Shown here: positions 6,807-13,446 of the stretch, one piece after another
How positions within the stretch are numbered: the first letter of the stretch is position 1
Layout of the letters: every line of letters begins with the position of its first letter
NCBI GenBank assembly: GCA_017645655.1
Contig: JAGCNZ010000009.1
Location: forward strand, 1-46,941
Reading direction: 5' to 3'
DNA length: 46,941 nucleotides
Origin: Bacteroidaceae bacterium
GTDB taxonomy: Bacteria; Bacteroidota; Bacteroidia; Bacteroidales; Bacteroidaceae
Translations under genes and position numbers: made by a program
The notes under the pieces: model-generated
The model's database searches: none
What the model was told of the DNA's origin: nothing
What the model saw: the letters and a program-made list of their open reading frames with translations, nothing else

Positions 6807-8495
6807 TTAGCCCTTTTCAGTTTTGCGAATGAGGAAATTCCCGATGTTTGCTTTCTTCAAACTCTTCGAAAGGCTTCTCCTTTCTGATTTCGTCATCTTG
6901 CCTTCAATGGTAAGATGGTCGATGTGGAACTGAGAAAGCCATTCCGGCAGCAAGACTTTGTCCGCATAATTAAGGCCTAAACGCTTGATGTGTTGTTCAT
7001 TGTCCAGCGTTTCTGGCTGTGTCTCAGAGTCTTGCTTCTTGCTTGTGACGCATAGATAACTAATATCGGACTCTTGGTTGAAATAGATACTAAGGCCTTC
7101 TATATGGCTTATCTTGGCAAGCACTTTCAGCAAATCTTCGTTACTCGGCACCTTGCCATCGATATAGATGTAGTCGAAATTGATTTTGTCGAACCATTCG
7201 GGCAGCACGATGCCGTCGGTGAAGTGGAGTTTAAGGCTTTTGATGTGCGGAAGTTGGGCAAGCATCTCGGGCACCTCCTTGACCTTGAGGTCTATACTTT
7301 CCTCGCTTTTCTTCTGCAAGTCGGAGAGCAAGTCTTCGTCTTTATCTGCCTTGCGCAACAGCCAACCTATCTTTGGAGTAAGCATATTGGCAAGCGTGTC
7401 TTCCTCTGCTCCGATGAATCCCGCCATGAGTTCCATGGGTGTCTCGCTCATGAGGGTGCCCTTTTCAGGGTCTGTCATGCGGTATTTGAGGCCGACATAC
7501 ACGCGCTGGGAGGGCATTTCCTTTTGGTGGTGAACGCTGTCGGGCGTCTGTCCGTTCTCGTCTGGGAAGAGTCTCAGCAGCCAGCCGTTCAGGAAAGTAG
7601 GCTTCTCATTACTGCATCCGCCGCCTCTCAACCTGTCTGTCTGCCCTTTTTTGACAATGTCTTGCCAGAACTTCTGATTAGGCTGTCCTTTTGCTGCAAG
7701 GACAAACTGCTCAAGTATCGGTTCCAAACTTCTTGTCCATTCAGCAAGTCCGTATGCGGCAAGCTTGCGTGTCTTGTCGAGAACGCGTTGCCAGTCGGCT
7801 GGTGTTCCCTTGAGTGTGATGGTGGGAATGCCGCAAGCTAAATAATAGACCATGTATTCGAAGTACGACTTCACGCTCTCCATCAGCGTAATTTGCGAGG
7901 CGATGCGCTCGGCAGGCAAGGTCGTCGAGAAGTCCGCAGTTAAGGTTTGCGCGATGTCATCCTTCGTGTATTTCTCAATTTGGGTTGCAAAGTCGCCAAT
8001 AAGTTTGTCGTAATCGGCTTGTCCCGAAAGCAGGTCTTGCTTGGTTTCTATCGCCAAGTCCATCTTTCCAGCATGGCTCACCAACTTCGGACGCACTTCT
8101 TCGCTGTGCGCATCAACGTATCTGGCAAAGCCTTGACTGATGAGCAACCAGATCATATCCGGGGAGAGCGTAAGGGATTTGTGCGTCTTGTACGCTCTCA
8201 CAACACATTGAAAGAACGCATCCTTCTCGGCGCCCTTGAGGTTATTTGCGCCCGCGAAGCTTGATGCCACGATGTTGTAAGCACCATTAAGGATGTTCTT
8301 GTCTTCGTTAAGAATGGCTTTAGCCATCTTTTCGCCGTCAGAAAGGTGCCGATACTTCTCTTCAATAGGCTCTATACCCTCGTCAACAACGAAGGTAATG
8401 CTCCCATCGGATTGGCGGATGACCTGCTTATTGTCAGCATGTCCCGTTAGAGAAATGAAGACAAGGCAAAGGGCGATGATGGACTTTCCTGCCAT
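6807..8495 (-). CDS. DUF4419 secreted protein, likely independent start inside the rpiB frame
   Basis: ATG 8495 is preceded by AGGAAGCTTAAC, one of the few Shine-Dalgarno-like sequences in the window, and opens a typical signal peptide (MAGKSIIALCLVFISLTGHA). The resulting 562-aa protein would carry DUF4419 in about residues 35-330, then a helical region and a C-terminus with leucine-rich segments (IKSLKLHFTDGIVLPEWFDK; IKRLGLNYADKVLLPEWLSQ). DUF4419 has no settled function that I know. I list it separately because export requires an N-terminal signal, which the fused form would bury at residue 146. Whether translation starts here, at 8930, or at both cannot be decided from sequence alone. 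Confidence 0.45.
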   Translation of the reverse strand: MAGKSIIALCLVFISLTGHADNKQVIRQSDGSITFVVDEGIEPIEEKYRHLSDGEKMAKAILNEDKNILNGAYNIVASSFAGANNLKGAEKDAFFQCVVRAYKTHKSLTLSPDMIWLLISQGFARYVDAHSEEVRPKLVSHAGKMDLAIETKQDLLSGQADYDKLIGDFATQIEKYTKDDIAQTLTADFSTTLPAERIASQITLMESVKSYFEYMVYYLACGIPTITLKGTPADWQRVLDKTRKLAAYGLAEWTRSLEPILEQFVLAAKGQPNQKFWQDIVKKGQTDRLRGGGCSNEKPTFLNGWLLRLFPDENGQTPDSVHHQKEMPSQRVYVGLKYRMTDPEKGTLMSETPMELMAGFIGAEEDTLANMLTPKIGWLLRKADKDEDLLSDLQKKSEESIDLKVKEVPEMLAQLPHIKSLKLHFTDGIVLPEWFDKINFDYIYIDGKVPSNEDLLKVLAKISHIEGLSIYFNQESDISYLCVTSKKQDSETQPETLDNEQHIKRLGLNYADKVLLPEWLSQFHIDHLTIEGKMTKSERRSLSKSLKKANIGNFLIRKTEKG

Positions 8496-8930
8496 GTTAA
8501 GCTTCCTGAACGGAATCTTTGCGATGCGACGCTCGTGACGTCCGCCTTCGAAGGGTGTCTGCAGGTATTCGTTCATGATGGCATCGGCCTCCTCATTCGT
8601 GATAAAACGGCCAGGCATCACAAGCACGTTGGCATCATTATGCTGCCGGGCGAGATGAGCAATCTCGGGTTTCCAGCAAAGTGCGGCACGAATGCTTTGA
8701 TGCTTGTTGAGCGTCATGTTGATGCCTTCCCCGCTACCGCAGATGGCAATGCCTTTCTCGCATTCTCCCGCCTCCATGCCTTTTGCCAAAGCATGCCCGA
8801 AGTCCGGATAATCGCAACTCTCTTCGTTATAAGTTCCGTAGTCGTGAAACTCGATACCTTTCTCGTCAAGATACTCCTTTACATGCTGCTTGAGAGCATA
8901 ACCAGCATGATCGCTTGCCAATCCTATCAT
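6807..8930 (-). CDS. rpiB: RpiB-type sugar-phosphate isomerase read through into a DUF4419 protein
   Basis: The true start is ATG 8930, which overlaps the tkt stop (ATGA). Residues 1-145 are ribose-5-phosphate isomerase B: ASDHAGYALK carries the Asp-His pair, AICGSGEGINMT the catalytic Cys, and QHNDANVLVMPGRF the second His. RpiB interconverts ribose-5-P and ribulose-5-P, next to transketolase in the non-oxidative pentose phosphate pathway. Instead of stopping after RIAKIPFRKLN the frame continues from residue 146 with a signal-peptide-like segment, then DUF4419 (LSPDMIWLLISQGFARYVDA; RLRGGGCSNEKPTFLNGW), then a leucine-rich C-terminus. An out-of-frame TAA spans the junction (CTTAACATG). A cytoplasmic enzyme joined to an exported protein is odd; a lost stop, a sequencing error or dual starts are all possible. 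Confidence 0.85.
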   Translation of the reverse strand: MIGLASDHAGYALKQHVKEYLDEKGIEFHDYGTYNEESCDYPDFGHALAKGMEAGECEKGIAICGSGEGINMTLNKHQSIRAALCWKPEIAHLARQHNDANVLVMPGRFITNEEADAIMNEYLQTPFEGGRHERRIAKIPFRKLNMAGKSIIALCLVFISLTGHADNKQVIRQSDGSITFVVDEGIEPIEEKYRHLSDGEKMAKAILNEDKNILNGAYNIVASSFAGANNLKGAEKDAFFQCVVRAYKTHKSLTLSPDMIWLLISQGFARYVDAHSEEVRPKLVSHAGKMDLAIETKQDLLSGQADYDKLIGDFATQIEKYTKDDIAQTLTADFSTTLPAERIASQITLMESVKSYFEYMVYYLACGIPTITLKGTPADWQRVLDKTRKLAAYGLAEWTRSLEPILEQFVLAAKGQPNQKFWQDIVKKGQTDRLRGGGCSNEKPTFLNGWLLRLFPDENGQTPDSVHHQKEMPSQRVYVGLKYRMTDPEKGTLMSETPMELMAGFIGAEEDTLANMLTPKIGWLLRKADKDEDLLSDLQKKSEESIDLKVKEVPEMLAQLPHIKSLKLHFTDGIVLPEWFDKINFDYIYIDGKVPSNEDLLKVLAKISHIEGLSIYFNQESDISYLCVTSKKQDSETQPETLDNEQHIKRLGLNYADKVLLPEWLSQFHIDHLTIEGKMTKSERRSLSKSLKKANIGNFLIRKTEKG

Positions 8931-10957
8931 GATAACAATTTCTTTGCTTGCTTGTAAACATTCTCTGCTGTGAAGCCGAATTTCTCGTCGAGCACTTTGT
9001 AGGGAGCTGAGAAACCGAAGCTGCCGAGGCCCCATATCGTGCTGCTGGGATGTGCGCCTACAAGGAAACCTTGCAGGTTGACTGGCAAACCGGCTGTGAG
9101 ACCAAAGACTTTGCTGCCAATTGGGAAGAGTTCGCGTTGGTACTCAAGCGGTTGCTCGCGGAAGAGACCCTCGCTTGGAGCACTTACCACGCGCACTTTG
9201 TAGCCGTCTTTGCGCAGCAATCTTGCCCCGGCAATGAGGGTGCTGACTTCGGAACCATTGCCGACGAGGATGATGTCGAACTGCTCGTCGCTCTCGGCAG
9301 CAATGTAAGCACCTTTAGCTGTCCCTTCATAGTTGGTTCCTTCGGGAAGGTCTTCTATCGTCTGACGACTGAGAATGAGGGCAGAAGGCGTTTGTGTGTT
9401 CTCCATTGCCAACTTCCAACAACAGGTTGTAGCCTTTCCGTCGGCAGGTCGAAGCACGAGGATAGAGTTCCTGCCGCTGTGGTTCTTCATCTTTTCCATC
9501 AGGCGAATCTGAGCCTCTTGCTCGACAGGTTCGTGTGTTGGACCGTCTTCGCCAACGCGGAAAGCGTCGTGACTCCATACGAACTTAACAGGTACTTGCA
9601 TCAAGGCAGCCATTCGGATTGCGGGCTTCATGTAGTCGGAGAAGACGAAGAATGTGCCGCAAGCTGCAATGACACCTCCGTGGAGCATCATACCAATGCA
9701 GCAGCATGCCATCGTAAGCTCTGCAACGCCTGCCTGAAGGAAGCCTCCGCCGGGGTTGTTGCGAGAGATGACAGTCGCACCTCCCTTGATGAAGCCGTCT
9801 GTCTTGTCGGAATTGCAGAGGTCGGCACTGCTGACAATCATGTTGGGAACCTGCTTTGCGAGCAGAGAAAGGCAGGTGCTCGAGGCATTTCGAGTGGCAT
9901 CGTTTGGCTTTTGTTCGATGCTTTCCCAGTCAATCTTCGGCAGTTTGCCTGCAAACCAGTCTTTGAGCTGAGCGGCTTTCTCTGTGTTCTGAGCAGCCCA
10001 CGCCTCTTCCTCTTTATGACGTACGGCAGCAATTTCCTCCAGCTCTTTGAGTCGTGCTTCATAAAGATCCTGCACTTCGGGGAAGATGACGAATGGTTCG
10101 TCAGGATTGCCTCCGAGGTTGGTGACAGTATTACGATAGGCATCGCCTCCAAGGGGCGCGCCGTGTGTCTTCGTGCTGCGTTCATAGCTACTTCCGTCGG
10201 CCTGCAGAGCGCCTTTTCCCATGATGCAATGTCCGATGATGAGCGTCGGTTTGCCTTCGACTGCTTTTGCCTTCTCGATAGCTTCACGAATCTGTGGAAC
10301 ATCGTTTCCATCAATCTCAATTACCTCCCAACCACATGCACGATACCTCATGGCTGTGTCTTCGCAGGTCACAACTGATGTTTCGGTAGAAAGCTGGATG
10401 TCGTTAGCGTCGTAGAACATAATGAGGTTGTCGAGCCCCAGATTGCCTGCGATTCGTGCTGCACCTTGACTGATTTCTTCCTGAATGCCGCCATCGCTGA
10501 TATAAGTGTAGATGGTTTCCTTCTTGAAGGTTGGGTTGCCTGTCTTTGCATAGAGGAACTTGGCTGCGATTGCTGCTCCGACGGCATAGGTGTGACCTTG
10601 TCCAAGCGGTCCGCTTGAGTTCTCGATGCCTCGCTCATAACATACTTCCGGATGGCCTGGAGTAGGGGAGCCCCACTGACGAAGCTGCTGAAGTTCTTCG
10701 AGTGTGAATTTGCCGATGAGCGTCAGTTCTGCATAAAGCATCGGCGACATGTGCCCAGGGTCAAGAAAGAAGCGGTCTCTTCCTTCCCACTTCGGGTTTT
10801 TGGGGTCAAACTGAAGGTATTCGCTGTAGAGGACATTGATGAAGTCGGCGCCACCCATAGCACCGCCAGGGTGTCCGCTCTTTGCCTTCTCCACCATTGC
10901 AGCTGCCAGTATGCGGATGTTGTCGGCAGCGCGGTTCATGAGAGATGTCTTGTTCAT
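8927..10957 (-). CDS. tkt: Transketolase
   Basis: A 676-aa protein of normal length for the family. It transfers two-carbon ketol units between sugar phosphates with thiamine diphosphate in the cytoplasm. Seen in the sequence: KSGHPGGAMGGADF near the N-terminus, GIENSSGPLGQG, the ThDP/metal-binding region ISDGGIQEEISQ followed by YDANDIQLS (the Bacteroidales form of GDG...EG...N), and the pyrimidine-binding segment DGPTHEPVEQ. The stop overlaps the rpiB ATG, so the two pentose-phosphate genes are translationally coupled. A consensus promoter lies at 10988-11019, giving a leader of about 25 nt. Confidence 0.95.
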   Translation of the reverse strand: MNKTSLMNRAADNIRILAAAMVEKAKSGHPGGAMGGADFINVLYSEYLQFDPKNPKWEGRDRFFLDPGHMSPMLYAELTLIGKFTLEELQQLRQWGSPTPGHPEVCYERGIENSSGPLGQGHTYAVGAAIAAKFLYAKTGNPTFKKETIYTYISDGGIQEEISQGAARIAGNLGLDNLIMFYDANDIQLSTETSVVTCEDTAMRYRACGWEVIEIDGNDVPQIREAIEKAKAVEGKPTLIIGHCIMGKGALQADGSSYERSTKTHGAPLGGDAYRNTVTNLGGNPDEPFVIFPEVQDLYEARLKELEEIAAVRHKEEEAWAAQNTEKAAQLKDWFAGKLPKIDWESIEQKPNDATRNASSTCLSLLAKQVPNMIVSSADLCNSDKTDGFIKGGATVISRNNPGGGFLQAGVAELTMACCCIGMMLHGGVIAACGTFFVFSDYMKPAIRMAALMQVPVKFVWSHDAFRVGEDGPTHEPVEQEAQIRLMEKMKNHSGRNSILVLRPADGKATTCCWKLAMENTQTPSALILSRQTIEDLPEGTNYEGTAKGAYIAAESDEQFDIILVGNGSEVSTLIAGARLLRKDGYKVRVVSAPSEGLFREQPLEYQRELFPIGSKVFGLTAGLPVNLQGFLVGAHPSSTIWGLGSFGFSAPYKVLDEKFGFTAENVYKQAKKLLS

Positions 10958-10987
10958 AATATGTGGGGCTTGTTCTTTTGACTCGAC

Positions 10988-11019
10988 AAAGGTACAAAAT
11001 AAATCCCGACTCTACAAGA
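10988..11019 (-). promoter_or_regulatory. Promoter of tkt-rpiB
   Basis: On the minus strand CTTG (11019-11016), 20 bp, then TACCTTTG (10995-10988). AAGAAAATAA (11017-11026) and TTATTTTCTT (11031-11040) form a perfect 10-bp inverted repeat across the upstream element, a candidate operator. Confidence 0.75.
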
Positions 11020-11123
11020 AAATAAGAATTTATTTTCTTCCAACGTCGAAGATATTTTGAGGTTTCAAATGCTTCGATAAATTTAGCGAGAGGATACGAT
11101 GGCAGGTGTGATTCAACACACAC

Positions 11124-11217
11124 CACGCATAGTTGCTCAACTATACACGTGACGTTTGGCATCTTCACGTGTGACGTTTGCCATCGCGACACGTGATGTT
11201 TGATGGCGTCACTCGAG
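11124..11217. repeat. Intergenic 22-bp CACGTG array, variant copy
   Basis: CACGCA at 11124, then CACGTG at 11146, 11166 and 11190, then CTCGAG at 11212. The grid is 22 bp, with the third unit displaced by 2 bp (steps 22, 20, 24, 22). Spacers (GACGTTTGGCATC, GACGTTTGCCATC) differ from the AT-rich ones of copies 1, 4, 6 and 7. The array lies between the tkt promoter and the small ORF at 11275. No other feature was seen in 11041-11123 or 11218-11274. Confidence 0.75.
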
Positions 11218-11274
11218 ACCTTATTCAGAGGGACTTCGGAAGGAGGTTGCGATTTGATGCTGCGAAAGGGATTA

Positions 11275-11451
11275 TCAGGAATCTTGGGGGACGGAATAGG
11301 TACCGCCAATCCATTCCGTGAAGGGCTCTTCTTGCTGGAGAAAATGCCAGTTGAGAAAGTGACCACCTTCGTCTGTCTCTACTACGACAGGCCCTTGCTG
11401 GAGGGTTCCATCGGTGAGCAGGATGTTGTGATAAGCCTTTTTCGAATTCAA
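11275..11451 (-). CDS. Small conserved-looking protein (58 aa) after the DUF4296 gene
   Basis: A short minus-strand frame from TTG 11451 to tandem stops TGA-TAA encodes MNSKKAYHNILLTDG, then TLQQGPVVVETDEGGHF, then EEPFTEWIGGTYSV. Composition, codon use and alternation of hydrophobic residues look like a real small beta-rich protein. The L-x-DG-x-x-x-x-GP-V-V-V-E pattern resembles the N-terminal strand pair of amidohydrolases, but the catalytic barrel is absent. It begins 23 bp after the DUF4296 stop and would be the last gene of the ileS operon. There is no ATG; the start could also be ATT or another upstream codon. I believe similar short ORFs occur beside DUF4296 in other Bacteroidales, but could not check. 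Confidence 0.5.
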   Translation of the reverse strand: MNSKKAYHNILLTDGTLQQGPVVVETDEGGHFLNWHFLQQEEPFTEWIGGTYSVPQDS

Positions 11452-11474
11452 AATATAAGATATTAATTCTGAAT

Positions 11475-12443
11475 TTAGCGATTTCGGCGGCGGTTGGTGC
11501 GCTGAGGAATGCCCTTCTGCGGACGAATGGGATTTGGATTCTCCTTCGTGACGTGTATCTTGCGCTCTCTTGGCTGGCTTTCACGCACTTGTTGAGGTGT
11601 GAGACGCTCGCTCTTCTCCTTGGGCAACGTGTCGATAGAGATGGTGTCGACAAGCACTGGAGTCTCCTTGATGATGGGTTTCTCCTTGTGCATCCTGATG
11701 AGTTGTATCTCGCTGACAAGCAAAGGTTTGGGCTTGTCTGCATCGTTGACCATGGGCAGGTAGATGAAGCCGGAAATGGAACTGAGGTTTAGCGAATCAA
11801 GACCTCGGCCAGGATAGAAACGCAACTCATTCTTCGGACTGTTGCGAAGCAAGTCAGTCACACATGTGGAAGTGTCCGTCTCATAGTAAAAGCTGAGCAA
11901 AGCAATAGCTTCGTTGTTCATGGAACGGCTGACGAACTGTGTCTTGAAGCGCCAGATAAAGCTGTCTCCTGGTCTGAAAGTGGAATCGGCTTTCATCTGA
12001 AAAGAATAGACACATTGAACAGGATTGGCAACAACGCATGCAAAGTCTTTTCCGAGCCAGATGTTCGCTGTGTCGCCTTCGTTGGTGAGGCTTGCAAACT
12101 TGTCTTGATTGGCTGTTTCCTCGAGTCCCATGCGCTCTGCCTGTGCTTGCACGCGCGTAACTACATTTTCATATATATGTGTGAACTCCTCAGCTCGACC
12201 GCTCCAATACACCATCGAGGAGTCAAACTCTGCTTCTGTGATGCGATGCTTCTTGAAGACAGCCTGAATGTATTTGTAGCGAACGACGTCTATGTTCTCG
12301 CCTTGCGTCTCTGCCATCCCCTGCGCTAAGTGGTAGTCGACAAGGACATCCGTCATCTTCTTCTCGTTCAGTATGCCGCTTGGTCGTGACGGAGAGCAAG
12401 CATAAAGAAGAAACAAGGGGGCAAAGAGCAGGCGAAATCTCAT
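11475..12443 (-). CDS. DUF4296 domain lipoprotein
   Basis: A 322-aa protein starting at ATG 12443, which overlaps the lspA stop (ATGA). The N-terminus MRFRLLFAPLFLLYACSPS is a lipoprotein signal with a lipobox LYAC. That fits the gene directly before it, lspA, the enzyme that cleaves such signals. DUF4296 covers about residues 25-110 (MTDVLVDYHLAQGMA; FDSSMVYWSGRAEEFTHIYE). A middle beta domain and a basic, proline-rich tail (RPQKGIPQRTNRRRNR) follow. Function unknown; probably attached to the periplasmic face of a membrane. Upstream in-frame codons to 12581 lie within lspA and are a shadow. Confidence 0.85.
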   Translation of the reverse strand: MRFRLLFAPLFLLYACSPSRPSGILNEKKMTDVLVDYHLAQGMAETQGENIDVVRYKYIQAVFKKHRITEAEFDSSMVYWSGRAEEFTHIYENVVTRVQAQAERMGLEETANQDKFASLTNEGDTANIWLGKDFACVVANPVQCVYSFQMKADSTFRPGDSFIWRFKTQFVSRSMNNEAIALLSFYYETDTSTCVTDLLRNSPKNELRFYPGRGLDSLNLSSISGFIYLPMVNDADKPKPLLVSEIQLIRMHKEKPIIKETPVLVDTISIDTLPKEKSERLTPQQVRESQPRERKIHVTKENPNPIRPQKGIPQRTNRRRNR

Positions 12444-13045
12444 CGGAACATTTTCTGATTGAAGAAGAGGATGAGGGCAATGACTCCGCATGAAATGCTG
12501 GCATCGGCAAAGTTGAAGATGGGGCTGAAGAAGATGAAATGCTCGCCACCAATGTAGGGCAGACTTGCAGGCCAATCCCATTCAACAAGAGGGAAATAGA
12601 ACATGTCGACCACACGTCCGAGCATCATTTGCCCGTAGCCTGTGCCCCAAGGAACGAACTCTGCTTTCATGGGGACGGGCGGGTTGTTGAATATCATACC
12701 GTAGAACATGCAGTCGAAGATGTTGCCTGCAGCTCCGGCAGTTATCATCGTCATGCAAACAAGATAGCCCCAGCCGATGCCTCGCTTTATGCATCGACAG
12801 ATGTACCAAATGAGGAAAGCAACTGCTGTGATGCGGAATGAAGTGAGGAACCATTTGGGAATCACTTCCAAGCCAAACGCCATTCCGTCGTTTTCCGTGA
12901 AGAGAATCTGGAACCACTCTGTCACCTTGATGCTCTGGTGAAGGTACATGCCTGTCTTGACCGCCACCTTGATGATTTGGTCAACAGCGACGATACCTAT
13001 TCCGAGAGCAACGGAGGTTAACGCTTGTGCTTGCTTGCGGGTCAT
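12440..13045 (-). CDS. lspA: Lipoprotein signal peptidase
   Basis: A 201-aa inner-membrane aspartyl protease that removes the signal peptide from prolipoproteins. Four hydrophobic segments are visible (about 10-28, 65-85, 93-110, 178-196). The catalytic aspartates fit D111 in GNIFD and D181 in FNFADASI. ENDGMAFG matches the conserved N-x-G-x-x-F loop. Compared with proteobacterial LspA it carries an extra periplasmic insertion of about 30 residues (about 118-165), usual in Bacteroidales. It begins directly after the traR/dksA stop with no gap and overlaps the next gene, a lipoprotein that is one of its likely substrates. Confidence 0.95.
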   Translation of the reverse strand: MTRKQAQALTSVALGIGIVAVDQIIKVAVKTGMYLHQSIKVTEWFQILFTENDGMAFGLEVIPKWFLTSFRITAVAFLIWYICRCIKRGIGWGYLVCMTMITAGAAGNIFDCMFYGMIFNNPPVPMKAEFVPWGTGYGQMMLGRVVDMFYFPLVEWDWPASLPYIGGEHFIFFSPIFNFADASISCGVIALILFFNQKMFR

Positions 13046-13432
13046 TTATTTCTTCTTGTCGCGAGCTTGCTTGGCTTCGATGGAGAGCGTGGCGTGAGGC
13101 ACGGCACGAAGGCGTTCCTTAGGAATCAGCTTACCTGTCTCGCGGCAAATGCCGTAGGTCTTGTTTTGGATGCGAACGAGTGCTGCTTGCAGTCCTGTGA
13201 TGAACTTCTGAGCACGCATTACTTCGTTCATGAGGCTTTCTTTGGAAAGTGTCTCACTGCCTTCTTCGAGCGTGTGATATGTGGAGTGCGTCTCTGCTTC
13301 GTCCACACCATCGCCGTTAATCTTTTGCATGAGCACTTCATAGTCGCTCTTGGCAACTGCGAGTTTCTCGTTGATGAGCTGGCGGAACTCCTCGAGCTCC
13401 TCGTCGGAGTACCTAACTTTGTTGTCTTCCAT
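13046..13432 (-). CDS. TraR/DksA-family regulator without zinc finger
   Basis: A 128-aa protein. The first about 80 residues form a charged helical hairpin (SDEELEEFRQLINEKLAVAK ...), followed by the globular segment TYGICRETGKLIPKERLRAV. DksA proteins bind the RNA polymerase secondary channel and modulate transcription, often with ppGpp. Only one of the four zinc cysteines (C of GICRE) is present, as is common in Bacteroidetes members. The acidic tip residues expected at the hairpin loop may be DGVDEAE. It lies between ileS (14 bp) and lspA (0 bp) in one operon. Confidence 0.9.
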   Translation of the reverse strand: MEDNKVRYSDEELEEFRQLINEKLAVAKSDYEVLMQKINGDGVDEAETHSTYHTLEEGSETLSKESLMNEVMRAQKFITGLQAALVRIQNKTYGICRETGKLIPKERLRAVPHATLSIEAKQARDKKK

Positions 13433-13446
13433 ATCTTTTTCCTTTA

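Noticed and set aside
6790-6812. GGGC-TTA-GCCC hairpin at the DUF4419 stop codon as a terminator
   Set aside because: The stem is only 4 bp and no T-run follows on the minus strand.
8931-9035. 35-residue N-terminal extension of RpiB
   Set aside because: It lies in tkt coding sequence; RpiB begins MIGLASDHAG at 8930.
9050-10378. 442-codon plus-strand ORF antisense to transketolase
   Set aside because: It is the complement of a clear tkt, has no recognisable domain and reflects codon bias.
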